Source: Myxococcales bacterium (lineage in GTDB: Bacteria > Myxococcota_A > UBA9160 > UBA4427). Taken from it: a DNA stretch of 38,546 bases. This document shows, piece after piece, positions 1-7,670 of this stretch. The notes beneath the pieces are model-generated. The model was not told the DNA's origin. It saw only the letters and a program-made list of their open reading frames with translations, and ran no database searches. Position 1 is the first letter of the stretch; each line of letters opens with the position of its first letter. Location of the stretch: NCBI GenBank assembly GCA_012959665.1, contig DUCT01000008.1, forward strand, positions 10,777 through 49,322. Direction: 5' to 3'. The position numbers and the translations under genes were made by a program.

Positions 1-453
1 GACCCCAAACGACGACTGCCCTGGTTCGGTCCCGACATGGGCGTGCGAATGTTCACCACTGCCCGCTACATGGAAACCTGGGCCCACAGTCAGGAGGTCT
101 ATGACCTGAAGGGGGCGAAACGCACGTACAACGACAGAATCAAGAACGTGGCCGCCATTGGCATCCGGACCTTTGGCTGGACATTCGTCAACCGCAAGCT
201 TGAAGTCCCCGGTCCGCCTCCTTACGTCCGCTTGGACGCGCCCTCGGGCGCCATTTGGGAATGGAACGATCCGAGTGAAGAAGAGTACATCCGGGGAGAC
301 GCCGCTGAATTCTGCCACGTGGTGACCCAGGGAAGAAATATCCAGGATACCGGCCTGGAAGTAGTCGGGGCAGTTTCGAGCCAGTGGATGGCCATTGCTC
401 AATGCTTTGCCGGCGGGCCAGTCGACCCACCCAAGCCTGGAGAAAGAAATTAA
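1..453 (+). CDS. TIGR03084-family protein (DinB/mycothiol-isomerase-like), 5' partial
   Basis: The frame is open from base 1, so the gene begins upstream; 150 residues of the C-terminal part are visible. Diagnostic stretches are the WFGPDM motif, TTARYMETWAHSQEVYD, and the distal GDAAEFCHVVTQGRN and AIAQCFAGGP. I recognise these from the TIGR03084 family, which is related to DinB-fold, metal-binding, mycothiol-dependent isomerases. The His in the ETWAH segment is a plausible metal ligand. No specific reaction is established for the family that I know of. It lies 56 bp upstream of an acyl-CoA dehydrogenase on the same strand, and members are often found among acyl-CoA catabolism genes, which suggests the same operon here. 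The first internal ATG (position 37) is not the start, because homology continues upstream of it. The stop is TAA. Confidence 0.8.
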   Translation, partial: DPKRRLPWFGPDMGVRMFTTARYMETWAHSQEVYDLKGAKRTYNDRIKNVAAIGIRTFGWTFVNRKLEVPGPPPYVRLDAPSGAIWEWNDPSEEEYIRGDAAEFCHVVTQGRNIQDTGLEVVGAVSSQWMAIAQCFAGGPVDPPKPGERN

Positions 454-509
454 TTCTCTGGCCGGCCCGGTGCGTCAGCTACAGAAACAGAGTGGAGGAG
501 AGGGAAAAG

Positions 510-1706
510 ATGGACCTTGAGTACGGCCAACGCTACGAAGACTTTCGCCGAGAGGTCCGCACCTTCTTGGACAAGCACAAGCCCAAGGACAGTCCCGGTG
601 GGATTTCCGGAATCCGGCGCAAGAAGCTGGTCGAATGGCTGAGCCTCCAGATCGACGAGGGTTACTGGGCGCGCACGATCCCCAAGGAGTTCGGGGGATA
701 CGGGGCAGAGCCCAACCTGCTCGAGACCGTGATCATGGACGAGGAATTCAATCGAGCTGGCGTGCCCCGGGGCATGGCGAGCCAGGGTGCCTCGATGTTG
801 GTTCCCACTCTTCTTGAGCACGGAACCGATGAGCAGCGCCAGCGCTGGATCGGCCCCACGATGCGGGGCGAAGTCATGTGGTGTCAGGGCTACTCGGAGC
901 CCGGATCGGGCAGCGATCTCGCCAGCCTTCAAACTTCGGCAAAAGAAGACGGGGACGACTTCATCATCAACGGCCAGAAAATTTGGACGAGCACCGCCGA
1001 CAAATCCGAGATGATCTTCATCCTGGTCCGAACCGAGCCCGATGCCCCCAAGCACGGGGGTATCAGCTACATCCTGCTCCCCATGGACACCCAGGGAATC
1101 GAGGTGCAGCCCCTGCGAACCATGTCGGGGGATCTGGGCGACAACTCGTTCAACCAGGTGTTCTTTACAGACGTGCGTGTCCCCCAAGCCAACGTGGTAG
1201 GGAAACGGGGCGAGGGCTGGCGAATTGCCAACACGACTCTCAAGCACGAGCGCAATAGTCTCAACTCCAATAGCGAAGGCACCATTCTCAAGCTCATGCG
1301 GCTGATGGAGCGAGAAACGACTAACGGTGTGCCCGCCATGGCAAGCCCTGTGTTCCGGGACCGACTGATGAAGCTCCAGGCAAGGTCTCTAGCCATGAAG
1401 TTCCACGCTATGCGGATGGTTACCTGCAGTTTGAAGAATGAAAATTCCGGCGTGGCGGGCCTGATCACGAAACTGCGGAACTGCCAGCTCAATTTCGATA
1501 TCTCCGCTCTTGCCATCGACGTCATGGGCGAACTCGGCGCACTCTATGAGCACACCGAGTACGAGCGCGACAGGGGCTACTGGCAGTCTCACTCCTTCTT
1601 CTCCCTGGGGCTGATCATCGGTGGAGGAACTGCCCAGATACAGAAGAACATCATTTCCGAGCGCGGCCTCGGGCTCCCCCGAGAGCCCAAGCCTGCAAAA
1701 TCTTAA
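510..1706 (+). CDS. Acyl-CoA dehydrogenase (large-type subunit)
   Basis: A 398-residue FAD-dependent acyl-CoA dehydrogenase, oxidising an acyl-CoA thioester to the 2,3-enoyl-CoA in the cytoplasm. The family signature GYSEPGSGSDLASLQT is at about residues 130-145, followed by the middle β-domain (INGQKIWTS). The C-terminal helical domain ends with a GGGTAQIQKNIISERGLGLP-type motif. The C-terminal EGT catalytic position found in medium-chain enzymes is Gly here. The Glu in KHERNSL could serve instead, as in isovaleryl/long-chain enzymes; that is inference. I chose ATG 510 because GGAGAGGG-like Shine-Dalgarno bases lie just upstream and the protein then begins as relatives do; the frame extends back to 384 without homology. 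The gene is followed 68 bp later by a smaller acyl-CoA dehydrogenase, and such neighbours often form heterotetramers. The substrate is unknown. Confidence 0.93.
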   Translation: MDLEYGQRYEDFRREVRTFLDKHKPKDSPGGISGIRRKKLVEWLSLQIDEGYWARTIPKEFGGYGAEPNLLETVIMDEEFNRAGVPRGMASQGASMLVPTLLEHGTDEQRQRWIGPTMRGEVMWCQGYSEPGSGSDLASLQTSAKEDGDDFIINGQKIWTSTADKSEMIFILVRTEPDAPKHGGISYILLPMDTQGIEVQPLRTMSGDLGDNSFNQVFFTDVRVPQANVVGKRGEGWRIANTTLKHERNSLNSNSEGTILKLMRLMERETTNGVPAMASPVFRDRLMKLQARSLAMKFHAMRMVTCSLKNENSGVAGLITKLRNCQLNFDISALAIDVMGELGALYEHTEYERDRGYWQSHSFFSLGLIIGGGTAQIQKNIISERGLGLPREPKPAKS

Positions 1707-1774
1707 GCACGGAAACTTCCAGATCGCTGAAATCATCGCGATCCACTTGGCTCAAGAAAGACAAAGGAAATCGA

Positions 1775-2863
1775 ATGGACTTTGGACTCTCGGAAGATCA
1801 ACTCATGCTTGAGGAAACCCTGCGGAGTTTTCTTGCAGATCGCGTACCCATCGGGCGAGTCAGGGACCTTCGCAATGACGATTGCCCCAACAACCGCGAG
1901 ATCTGGCGATCTCTTGCCGAACTCGGAATGACGGGCATCCTGATCCCAGAAGAGTGCGGAGGAAGCGACCTCAACCTCCTGGATGCCTGCCTGGCCTCCC
2001 AGTCCATCGGCTATTCGGTCACACCGACTCCCTTCGTCAGCTCGGCGGTGATGGTTCCCACCGCTCTTCGCGAACTGGAGCACCCTCTTATTTCAGGATG
2101 GCTGGCCGGAATCGCTTCGGGGGACATTGCATTCGGAATCGCCGTGACCGAAACATTTTCGATTCGGGAAGGGGCGGGTATCGCTATCGACCAGGGGGAA
2201 CTGAGCGGCAAGGCAATGATGGCTTTGGACATCTGCTCAGCCGATCTGATCCTCCTTGCCATTGGCTCGGAGCATCTCGCTGTTATTCGGGCCGATGCGC
2301 CAGGGCTCAAGAAGGCTCGCTTGATCACCACCGATGCGACTCGATGCACTTCGGAGTTGATTCTCGAGAGTGTTGCCCCTGAAATCATTTTCGAGGACGT
2401 CGGGAAAACCATCGCGCGGATGCTCGACGCGGGGCGAATCGCTTTGGCTGCGGATTCCCTCGGTGCCTGCGAAGCAATGATCGAACAGGCTGTCGCTTAT
2501 TCGAAGCAAAGAAAACAATTCGACAGGCTCATCGGATCCTTCCAAGCCGTCAAGCACATGTGCGCGGAAATGATCAGCGAGCTTGAACCTGCGCGTTCTC
2601 TGGTCTGGTACGCGGCGCATAGCTTTGACGCGCTTCCCGATGAGGCGCCCCTGATGGCATGCCATGCCCTCGCACACGTCTCAGAAATTGGGCACGAAAT
2701 CGCGAGCGTCGCCACCCAAGTCCACGGCGGAATCGGCTGGACGGACGAACACAACGTTCACTTCTGGTTCAAGCGAATAGGGGTCGGCAGGAGCCTGCTC
2801 GGTGGACCGGGACTGCTCCGGGAACGGGCGGCGGAAATACAGGGGCTCGCGAAGTCTGGCTGA
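1775..2863 (+). CDS. Acyl-CoA dehydrogenase (small-type subunit)
   Basis: A 362-residue acyl-CoA dehydrogenase-fold protein starting MDFGLSEDQLMLEETLRSFL, a typical N-terminal helix of the family. The middle domain is less conserved. The C-terminal part carries QAVKHMCAEM and VHGGIGWTDEHNVHFWFKR, the usual helical-domain motifs of short actinobacterial/proteobacterial FadE partners. The position of the medium-chain catalytic Glu (EGT) reads SLLGG, so that base is missing. With the larger neighbour at 510-1706 it resembles the adjacent α/β pairs of steroid side-chain acyl-CoA dehydrogenases, which form α2β2 complexes. That pairing is inferred from context and size. AAAGGA lies about 7 bases before the ATG. 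Substrate specificity cannot be read from the sequence. Confidence 0.9.
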   Translation: MDFGLSEDQLMLEETLRSFLADRVPIGRVRDLRNDDCPNNREIWRSLAELGMTGILIPEECGGSDLNLLDACLASQSIGYSVTPTPFVSSAVMVPTALRELEHPLISGWLAGIASGDIAFGIAVTETFSIREGAGIAIDQGELSGKAMMALDICSADLILLAIGSEHLAVIRADAPGLKKARLITTDATRCTSELILESVAPEIIFEDVGKTIARMLDAGRIALAADSLGACEAMIEQAVAYSKQRKQFDRLIGSFQAVKHMCAEMISELEPARSLVWYAAHSFDALPDEAPLMACHALAHVSEIGHEIASVATQVHGGIGWTDEHNVHFWFKRIGVGRSLLGGPGLLRERAAEIQGLAKSG

Positions 2864-3085
2864 GGCCAGGAACTGGGGTATTACCCTGACCCAACGATCC
2901 GAACAAACTCTCGCTTTTGCCATTGGACATCAGCCTCGGCCTAGCCGGCGCCCTGAGCGAGCTATGGGGACGTGTCGGTATATCCGTCTCCGCTATGATC
3001 GGCGGTTCCCGGGGTGAAGAAGGGACCTTCTTCTGGCAGGCGTGTTGCCCCTTCGGTCGCCCCGATTCACTCTCGAAGCGCTGAG

Positions 3086-3130
3086 TTCCTTCCTAGCTTC
3101 TTCGGTCCTAACTTCTTCCTTCCTAGCTTG
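3086..3130. repeat. 15-bp tandem repeat, 3 units
   Basis: Three adjacent 15-bp units at 3086-3100, 3101-3115 and 3116-3130. Units 1 and 3 share TTCCTTCCTAGCTT and differ only in the last base. The middle unit (TTCGGTCCTAACTTC) differs from unit 1 at three positions. It lies in the gap before the outer-membrane protein gene. Function unknown. Confidence 0.85.
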
Positions 3131-3213
3131 GAGTCGCGGTCGGGGTAGTGGCCACGGTCATGGTCGGCGTTGGTCGTTAGAGATCGGCCGGCGGTGCTCC
3201 GTCGAGTTCTTCT

Positions 3214-3286
3214 ACTCAAAAGTACGACTCAAAAGCACAACTCAAAAGCACGACTCAAAAGCACGACTCAAAAGCACGACTCAAAG
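3214..3286. repeat. 13-bp tandem repeat, 5 full units plus a partial
   Basis: The unit ACTCAAAAGCACG repeats without spacers from 3214 to 3278, with a partial sixth copy to about 3286. The first copy has GTACG and the second ends CACA; copies 3-5 are identical. A 13-bp period shifts the reading frame at each unit, arguing against a coding role. There are no spacers, so it is not a CRISPR. It could be a protein-binding array or a slippage product. Confidence 0.9.
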
Positions 3287-3305
3287 GAACCACCGAAAGA
3301 AACGA

Positions 3306-3336
3306 CCTGGAATTCCGAGGGAATCCGTATTCCAGG
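3306..3336. other. Inverted repeat (hairpin) in the gene-free stretch
   Basis: CCTGGAAT (3306-3313) pairs perfectly with ATTCCAGG (3329-3336) around a 15-base loop. It sits between the 13-bp array and the 18-bp duplication. No T-run follows on either strand, so a standard intrinsic terminator is unlikely. Confidence 0.5.
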
Positions 3337-3441
3337 CCTCATCTCTGAGCGTCTAAACGACGAATATAGAATGCAAGGCCCAGTTTCAGGTAAAACCCCA
3401 AGGCCACCCGTCCCCCACTCTTCAGTCCAAGCCCGAAGCGA

Positions 3442-3477
3442 AATAGCCAGAGCCCTGCCAATAGCCAGAGCCCTGCG
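3442..3477. repeat. 18-bp tandem duplication
   Basis: Two adjacent copies (3442-3459, 3460-3477) of AATAGCCAGAGCCCTGC plus one variable last base (C, then G). The second copy ends 21 bases before the ATG of the outer-membrane protein gene, so it lies in the presumed leader of that gene. Confidence 0.85.
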
Positions 3478-3498
3478 AATGGAGAGTCGGCCAAATAA

Positions 3499-4629
3499 AT
3501 GGAATCACGAGCGCAAAAAGGAACTCTGACTCTGCCCACTATCCGTACACTCTCGGCCGGACTTCTCTGCGGGCTGGCCCTGCTCTCGTTCCCTGCACTC
3601 GGCTCAGATTCCGCGGCCTGGCCCGAAGCCCGGGAAACCGAATCTAAATCGGATCCATTTGGCGATCTCGACGTGCCCCTCGGATCGATTGATTCCAGTA
3701 ACCGCTGGAGCTTTCTCACAGACAACTTGAGATGGGCCGTGGACTTCGCTGGCCGCATCAATACAACTGAGAACTCCGGCTATACCAACCAGGAATTTTT
3801 CGGCATTGATCTTCACAAGGTCGTGAGCACAAAAAATCGGGATATCGGCACCCTTCTCGTCCAACTCTATGTGGACTACCACAGCGACCCGCCTCCCAAC
3901 CGAGACCATTGGGATTACAAAACACGACTCCTGTACTTCAACTATCACGTGACCGGGCGAGGAGGTCTCAATATCAAGGTCGGCCATTTACTAATTCCCT
4001 ACGGCCTGAATCTCCCTTCACGTACGCCAGGAACCCTGCGCCAGTTTGATACGCGCGCAAATATCGGGCACAAGGTCGACTGGGGCACCAGCATCAACGG
4101 AATTTCGACCAATTTCAACTACGAGATCAGTCTGACCCGCGGATCCGGCTTAGAATACGACAGCGATCAGGGCCCTTACCTGATTTCAGGACGCGCGGGA
4201 ACTCCCGAGCACTTACCCCTCACAATGGGAATCTCCGGTCTCCACGGAAAAATTCTGAAGAACGGTAAAATCACGGATCGGACCCGGCTCGGCGTCGACT
4301 GGAGATGGACGGGTGGAGTTCTCGATGTTCTTGGCGAAATTTCGATCGGCAGAGATGGACACAGCAAGGACATAGTCAACGGTTTTCTCGACCTGTCCTG
4401 GCGTTCTTCCATGGACACCCTCCTGCTCTACGCCCAGGGCGATATCATGATGAATCGTGAAGGTTCAGCACCCGACAGCCTTCCCTGGGAGAAAGTGTCC
4501 TATCTGACCCTGGGCTCCCAGCTTGCGCTCGGCACTCACTATTGGATCTCAGCCGACTACCGGCACGAGATGACGAGTACCGGGAAACCCGATCGCATTC
4601 GTGCCCAGCTTCGATATCGGTTCTTTTAA
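3499..4629 (+). CDS. Outer-membrane β-barrel protein (porin-like)
   Basis: A 376-residue secreted protein. A hydrophobic segment at about residues 18-34 (LSAGLLCGLALLSFPALG) with an ALG-S cleavage site gives a Sec signal peptide with an unusually long N-region. The mature part alternates hydrophobic and polar residues with many aromatics, contains LNIKVGHLLIPYGLN-type strands, and ends RAQLRYRFF. A terminal Phe is the classic outer-membrane assembly signal. I do not recognise a specific porin family or ligand. It is followed after 21 bp by a periplasmic protein and then a hybrid histidine kinase, so it may feed or gate a signal for that pathway. ATG 3499 has GGAGAG about 12 bases upstream, a slightly long spacing; a start nearer the signal peptide cannot be excluded. 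Confidence 0.75.
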   Translation: MESRAQKGTLTLPTIRTLSAGLLCGLALLSFPALGSDSAAWPEARETESKSDPFGDLDVPLGSIDSSNRWSFLTDNLRWAVDFAGRINTTENSGYTNQEFFGIDLHKVVSTKNRDIGTLLVQLYVDYHSDPPPNRDHWDYKTRLLYFNYHVTGRGGLNIKVGHLLIPYGLNLPSRTPGTLRQFDTRANIGHKVDWGTSINGISTNFNYEISLTRGSGLEYDSDQGPYLISGRAGTPEHLPLTMGISGLHGKILKNGKITDRTRLGVDWRWTGGVLDVLGEISIGRDGHSKDIVNGFLDLSWRSSMDTLLLYAQGDIMMNREGSAPDSLPWEKVSYLTLGSQLALGTHYWISADYRHEMTSTGKPDRIRAQLRYRFF

Positions 4630-4650
4630 GCCGGAAAGGAAATCGCCTTC

Positions 4651-5268
4651 ATGAAATTTCTGCACTTGACAGTCTTTCTTCTCCTCGCCCTACCCCATGT
4701 CGCCCTGGGCCAGGCCTACTGTTCGCTCAGAGACCCGGTCAACGCCATTCAAACTTCCCTGCCGGACTTCGACCACTATCGTTCGATCGTGCGGAGGGTC
4801 CAGGCCAAAGACAGGGACGCGATTCTGGAAGCTTTGCCCTTTACGATCCACGAGAACGAACTGGGAACCCATACCCTCTATGCGGCCTTTGACGAGAACG
4901 AAGTGTTGGTTGGCATTGTTCACGTACGCACAGAACGTGGTCGCTGGGGATTGACCGAAATCGCTTGGACTTTTGATCCCGAGCTTCGAATCGTTGAAAT
5001 GCACTTCCAGCGGTCACGGGATCGCTCACGTGCGTACATTGAATCCGAGGCTTTTCAGCAAGCGCTCGTTGGGAAAGGTTTTTCTGAACTCAAATCGATG
5101 CTGGATGAAAAAGGCACATCCATCAACCCGGCACTTCTCGACATTCCCGCTGACGCCCACGACACCGTGGTCAGCGTCATTCAATCGGCCCTCAAAACCA
5201 TTTTGGCGACTGAGACCGTGTGGAACTCGAGCCTCGCGAGATTGCGGGAAAACAGTGACCCCACCTGA
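4651..5268 (+). CDS. Conserved periplasmic protein, possibly FMN-binding-domain-like
   Basis: A 205-residue protein with a clean signal peptide (MKFLHLTVFLLLALPHVALG, cleavage near residue 20). The mature part has an HVRTERGRWGLTEIAWTFD block at about residues 91-109, followed by FQRSRDRSRAYIESEAFQQALVGK. I recall proteobacterial secreted proteins with this pattern, some annotated as FMN-binding, but I see no clear flavin attachment motif (the S/T-G-A-T type of RnfG/NqrC). The fold call is therefore weak. One Cys (residue 24) remains after cleavage. AAAGGA lies about 10 bases before the ATG. It sits between the β-barrel protein (21 bp upstream) and the hybrid kinase (87 bp downstream), and is most simply an envelope accessory or signal-relay protein. 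Confidence 0.6.
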   Translation: MKFLHLTVFLLLALPHVALGQAYCSLRDPVNAIQTSLPDFDHYRSIVRRVQAKDRDAILEALPFTIHENELGTHTLYAAFDENEVLVGIVHVRTERGRWGLTEIAWTFDPELRIVEMHFQRSRDRSRAYIESEAFQQALVGKGFSELKSMLDEKGTSINPALLDIPADAHDTVVSVIQSALKTILATETVWNSSLARLRENSDPT

Positions 5269-5355
5269 GATGCAGGCTTTTGACGGCCGCAAAAGGCCCA
5301 GGCTGCACCGCTCTCCCAAACAAGAGAGATTCGAGTCCGAAAGCTCGAGCAAGCA

Positions 5356-7335
5356 ATGAGCCTTCGCACTCACCTCTTTTTACTGCTCTTCTCAGTGGCC
5401 ATCGGAGGAGCCACTCTCACCTTTGCCAACCATCGCTGGCATGCGAGCCTGGAAGCCCAGTACCAGGCGACTGGCACCAATTCCATTACCCTCGAAAAGC
5501 TCAGACACGTTTCGTCTTCGTTGAGTCGTTTCCTTGTTACTTATGACCTCGTGGTATTCAGTGGCATCACCTACCTGGGAGAAGATGCCCTGCTGCAACT
5601 GAAACAGCTGGACCAGGCGCTCGGAGAGCTTCCTCGGTTGGCAATGGCTCCCCATGCCATACCCAACAGCAAGGCGAACCTTGAAAAGGTGCAGTCTGTC
5701 CTGAGGGGTGCCATTCAGGGATCGCCGGGAGAAGCCTCCGGAGAGAATACCCAGCAAGCAGAGGAGCACCTTTCCCGGGTAGTCGCTGAACTAGCTTCTC
5801 TGGTCCAACTCGCAGAAGGAGAATTCAAACGCGAGAGTCAGGCTCTGATCACGCAAACCCGGCTTCAAAAGACAACCCAGAGCGCAAGTCTGATCGCCTA
5901 CGGAACACTTCTTTTCATGCTGGTTGTCTGGTCGACGCGACGCATTGCGGGACCCGTTGACGCTATATCAGACATATCGAAGTATCAAATCGGAGCTGCG
6001 ATACCCGTACTCCAAAAGAAATCGGGGCCGCGCGAGTTCCAAGAGATTGCCGGTAGTATCCACGCCTTGATCGTTTCCCTCGAGGAAACCGTCGAGATGC
6101 GAACTGCGGAGTTGGCCGGTCAGGTTGCAGAGCACATGAAGACCCAGGATTCGCTCAAGGTAAGCAATACCGATCTTGCGAAGAGTATGAAGGATTTAGG
6201 AAGGACCCAAAAAGCGTTGATCGAAAAGGAACGCTTGACTGCTCTCGGTGAGATGGTGAGCGGAATTTCGCACGACTTCAATAATATTCTCGTTCCGATC
6301 ATCTCGTACTCTTCCATATTGATCGATGATCCCAGCATTGAGATGGATGAGCGAAACGAGTTATTGGCCATTATCAAGACTGCGGCGGAGGATGCGTCGC
6401 GGGTGATCGAACGGCTCCGAGCCTTCAATCGAAAGACCGATGGCACGCACGAATCGGAAGCCATTGAGATTGATGAAGTGGTCGAGGACGCCGTTGCCAT
6501 GGCAGAGCCTCGTTGGAAGGTTCAAGACGATTTCGTACCGCGTCAGATCAGTGTCGTGTGCGAACTCGGATCCGCCGCGACGATAATGGGGAGCACTGCC
6601 GAAATTCGGCAAGCCTTGATCAATCTCCTCTTCAATTCCGTCGATGCCTTACCAGAGGGAGGGGAAATTCGCGTCTCGACTTCGATTGAGGGAAAGTACG
6701 TAGTCGTGGCTGTTACGGACAACGGAACCGGCATGTCAGCCAAAACCCTGGAAGCCTGCCAAAGGCCGTTTTTCTCGACAAAGTTAAAGCGAGGGACAGG
6801 GCTCGGACTTGCCATGGTCAACAACGCTGCCCTGATCCACTTCGGTCGCGTCGAGATAGAAAGCACACCGGGAATGGGTACGTCGGTTCGCCTCTTGCTT
6901 CCCCGTGAAACGCCGAAGGCTCATAAAAATGCGCTTTCAAGTTCGAAGAAAGTAGTGAGCGCCGATCTGCGCATCCTGTTGGTCGACGACGACGAGCTCG
7001 TTTTGGATGCCCATGCCGCACTACTTCGTCACATGGGACTAAGCCCACAGATCAGCTCACGCCCTCTTGAGACCCTCGCCGAATTGGAGGCTGGACAATT
7101 CGACATTGTGATCACCGATCTTCGAATGCCCGAAATATCCGGCCTAGAATTCGCCCGCCGGGTGCGCTCTATATGCCCGAAAATTCGCATCTTCCTGCTC
7201 ACTGCATTCGAGGGAGGGCTCGGAAATACCTCAGAGCTCGCATCCATCGACCAAATACTCCTGAAGCCGATCAGCGTAGAAAAACTCAAGAACGCCATCC
7301 TTCTCGATCCCGCTGGCTCCCTAACCGCCCTTTGA
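5356..7335 (+). CDS. Membrane hybrid sensor histidine kinase with C-terminal receiver
   Basis: A 659-residue inner-membrane kinase. TM1 is at about residues 6-23 and TM2 at about 178-194, enclosing a ~150-residue periplasmic sensor region I do not recognise. A HAMP-like linker and coiled coil (about 195-290) follow. The phosphoacceptor is His306 in GISHDFNN. The ATPase domain has the N-box INLLFNSVDAL (from 422), G1 box DNGTGM (from 455) and G2 box GTGLGL (480-485). The receiver domain (about 537-650) has the acidic DDD at 544-546, phospho-Asp588 in TDLRMPE and Lys637. It would sense a periplasmic signal and phosphorylate its own receiver; no output domain or cognate regulator is in the window. 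The gene follows the β-barrel and periplasmic genes and probably forms one unit with them. Confidence 0.92.
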   Translation: MSLRTHLFLLLFSVAIGGATLTFANHRWHASLEAQYQATGTNSITLEKLRHVSSSLSRFLVTYDLVVFSGITYLGEDALLQLKQLDQALGELPRLAMAPHAIPNSKANLEKVQSVLRGAIQGSPGEASGENTQQAEEHLSRVVAELASLVQLAEGEFKRESQALITQTRLQKTTQSASLIAYGTLLFMLVVWSTRRIAGPVDAISDISKYQIGAAIPVLQKKSGPREFQEIAGSIHALIVSLEETVEMRTAELAGQVAEHMKTQDSLKVSNTDLAKSMKDLGRTQKALIEKERLTALGEMVSGISHDFNNILVPIISYSSILIDDPSIEMDERNELLAIIKTAAEDASRVIERLRAFNRKTDGTHESEAIEIDEVVEDAVAMAEPRWKVQDDFVPRQISVVCELGSAATIMGSTAEIRQALINLLFNSVDALPEGGEIRVSTSIEGKYVVVAVTDNGTGMSAKTLEACQRPFFSTKLKRGTGLGLAMVNNAALIHFGRVEIESTPGMGTSVRLLLPRETPKAHKNALSSSKKVVSADLRILLVDDDELVLDAHAALLRHMGLSPQISSRPLETLAELEAGQFDIVITDLRMPEISGLEFARRVRSICPKIRIFLLTAFEGGLGNTSELASIDQILLKPISVEKLKNAILLDPAGSLTAL

Positions 7336-7670
7336 TTGACTTGGCCGCGGGGTTGCCCGGGGAACCCCGGCTTCTACTTCCTCGTGGTCTCGCCATTCTG
7401 CCGAGGCCGGCAGCGCGTATGCAGCGCTTGGTGTGTGCATTGAGGAACTCTCCCCCCCCCCTGGCGCGGAGGCAACATCCGCGCAATTGGAGCGTTGGTT
7501 TTTGAAATTTTCGGGGAATTTCGGGACGCAGAACTCCTTCTTCAGCCGATAATTCCCGATGAGAAGCTGAGGTGCTTCTTCGCCTACCGGGCATGGACTC
7601 GTCCAAGAATTCCTAGGAAACTTTCTGCCAACTGGGGAGGGTTTCTGCGTAGAATACGAGCAGTGACAGA
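7336..7670. other. Gene-free stretch after the hybrid kinase
   Basis: 335 bases. It holds a GC-rich inverted repeat close to the kinase stop (listed separately) and a run of ten C residues at 7452-7461. The open frame starting at 7495 runs through the start of the protease gene in another frame and shows no protein-like character. The leader and promoter of the downstream protease should lie here, but I see no confident -35/-10 pair. Confidence 0.6.
7348..7369 (+). terminator. Possible transcription terminator hairpin
   Basis: CGGGGTT (7348-7354) pairs with AACCCCG (7363-7369) around an 8-base loop, 12 bases after the hybrid kinase stop. What follows is pyrimidine-rich (CTTCTACTTCCTC) rather than a true T-run, so an intrinsic terminator is possible but weak. 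Confidence 0.35.

Larger units (their letters stand above)
2864..3498. other. Gene-free stretch with three tandem arrays
   Basis: These 635 bases separate the acyl-CoA dehydrogenase pair from the outer-membrane protein gene. Short open frames exist (for example 3042-3356 and 3170-3529), but their products are only translations of the repeats or low-complexity sequence. The stretch holds a 15-bp ×3 array, a 13-bp ×5 array, an 8-bp-stem hairpin and an 18-bp ×2 array, each listed separately. I see no RNA gene and no convincing sigma-70 promoter, although the promoter of the downstream envelope operon should lie here. Confidence 0.7.

Noticed and set aside
450-1247. Minus-strand open frame of 265 codons opposite the first acyl-CoA dehydrogenase.
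   Set aside because: No motif, and fully antisense to a conserved enzyme.
3214-3286. CRISPR array.
   Set aside because: Units are 13 bp with no spacers and no cas genes are in the window.
3042-3529. Small open frames (3042-3356, 3170-3529) containing KSTTQKHDSK-like repeats.
   Set aside because: The peptide repeats are translations of the 13-bp DNA array in shifting frames; no ribosome-binding site or homology.
7452-7461. Run of ten C residues as a phase-variation switch.
   Set aside because: It lies about 210 bases before the protease start, outside any coding frame and with no identified promoter around it; a sequencing or assembly artefact is equally likely.
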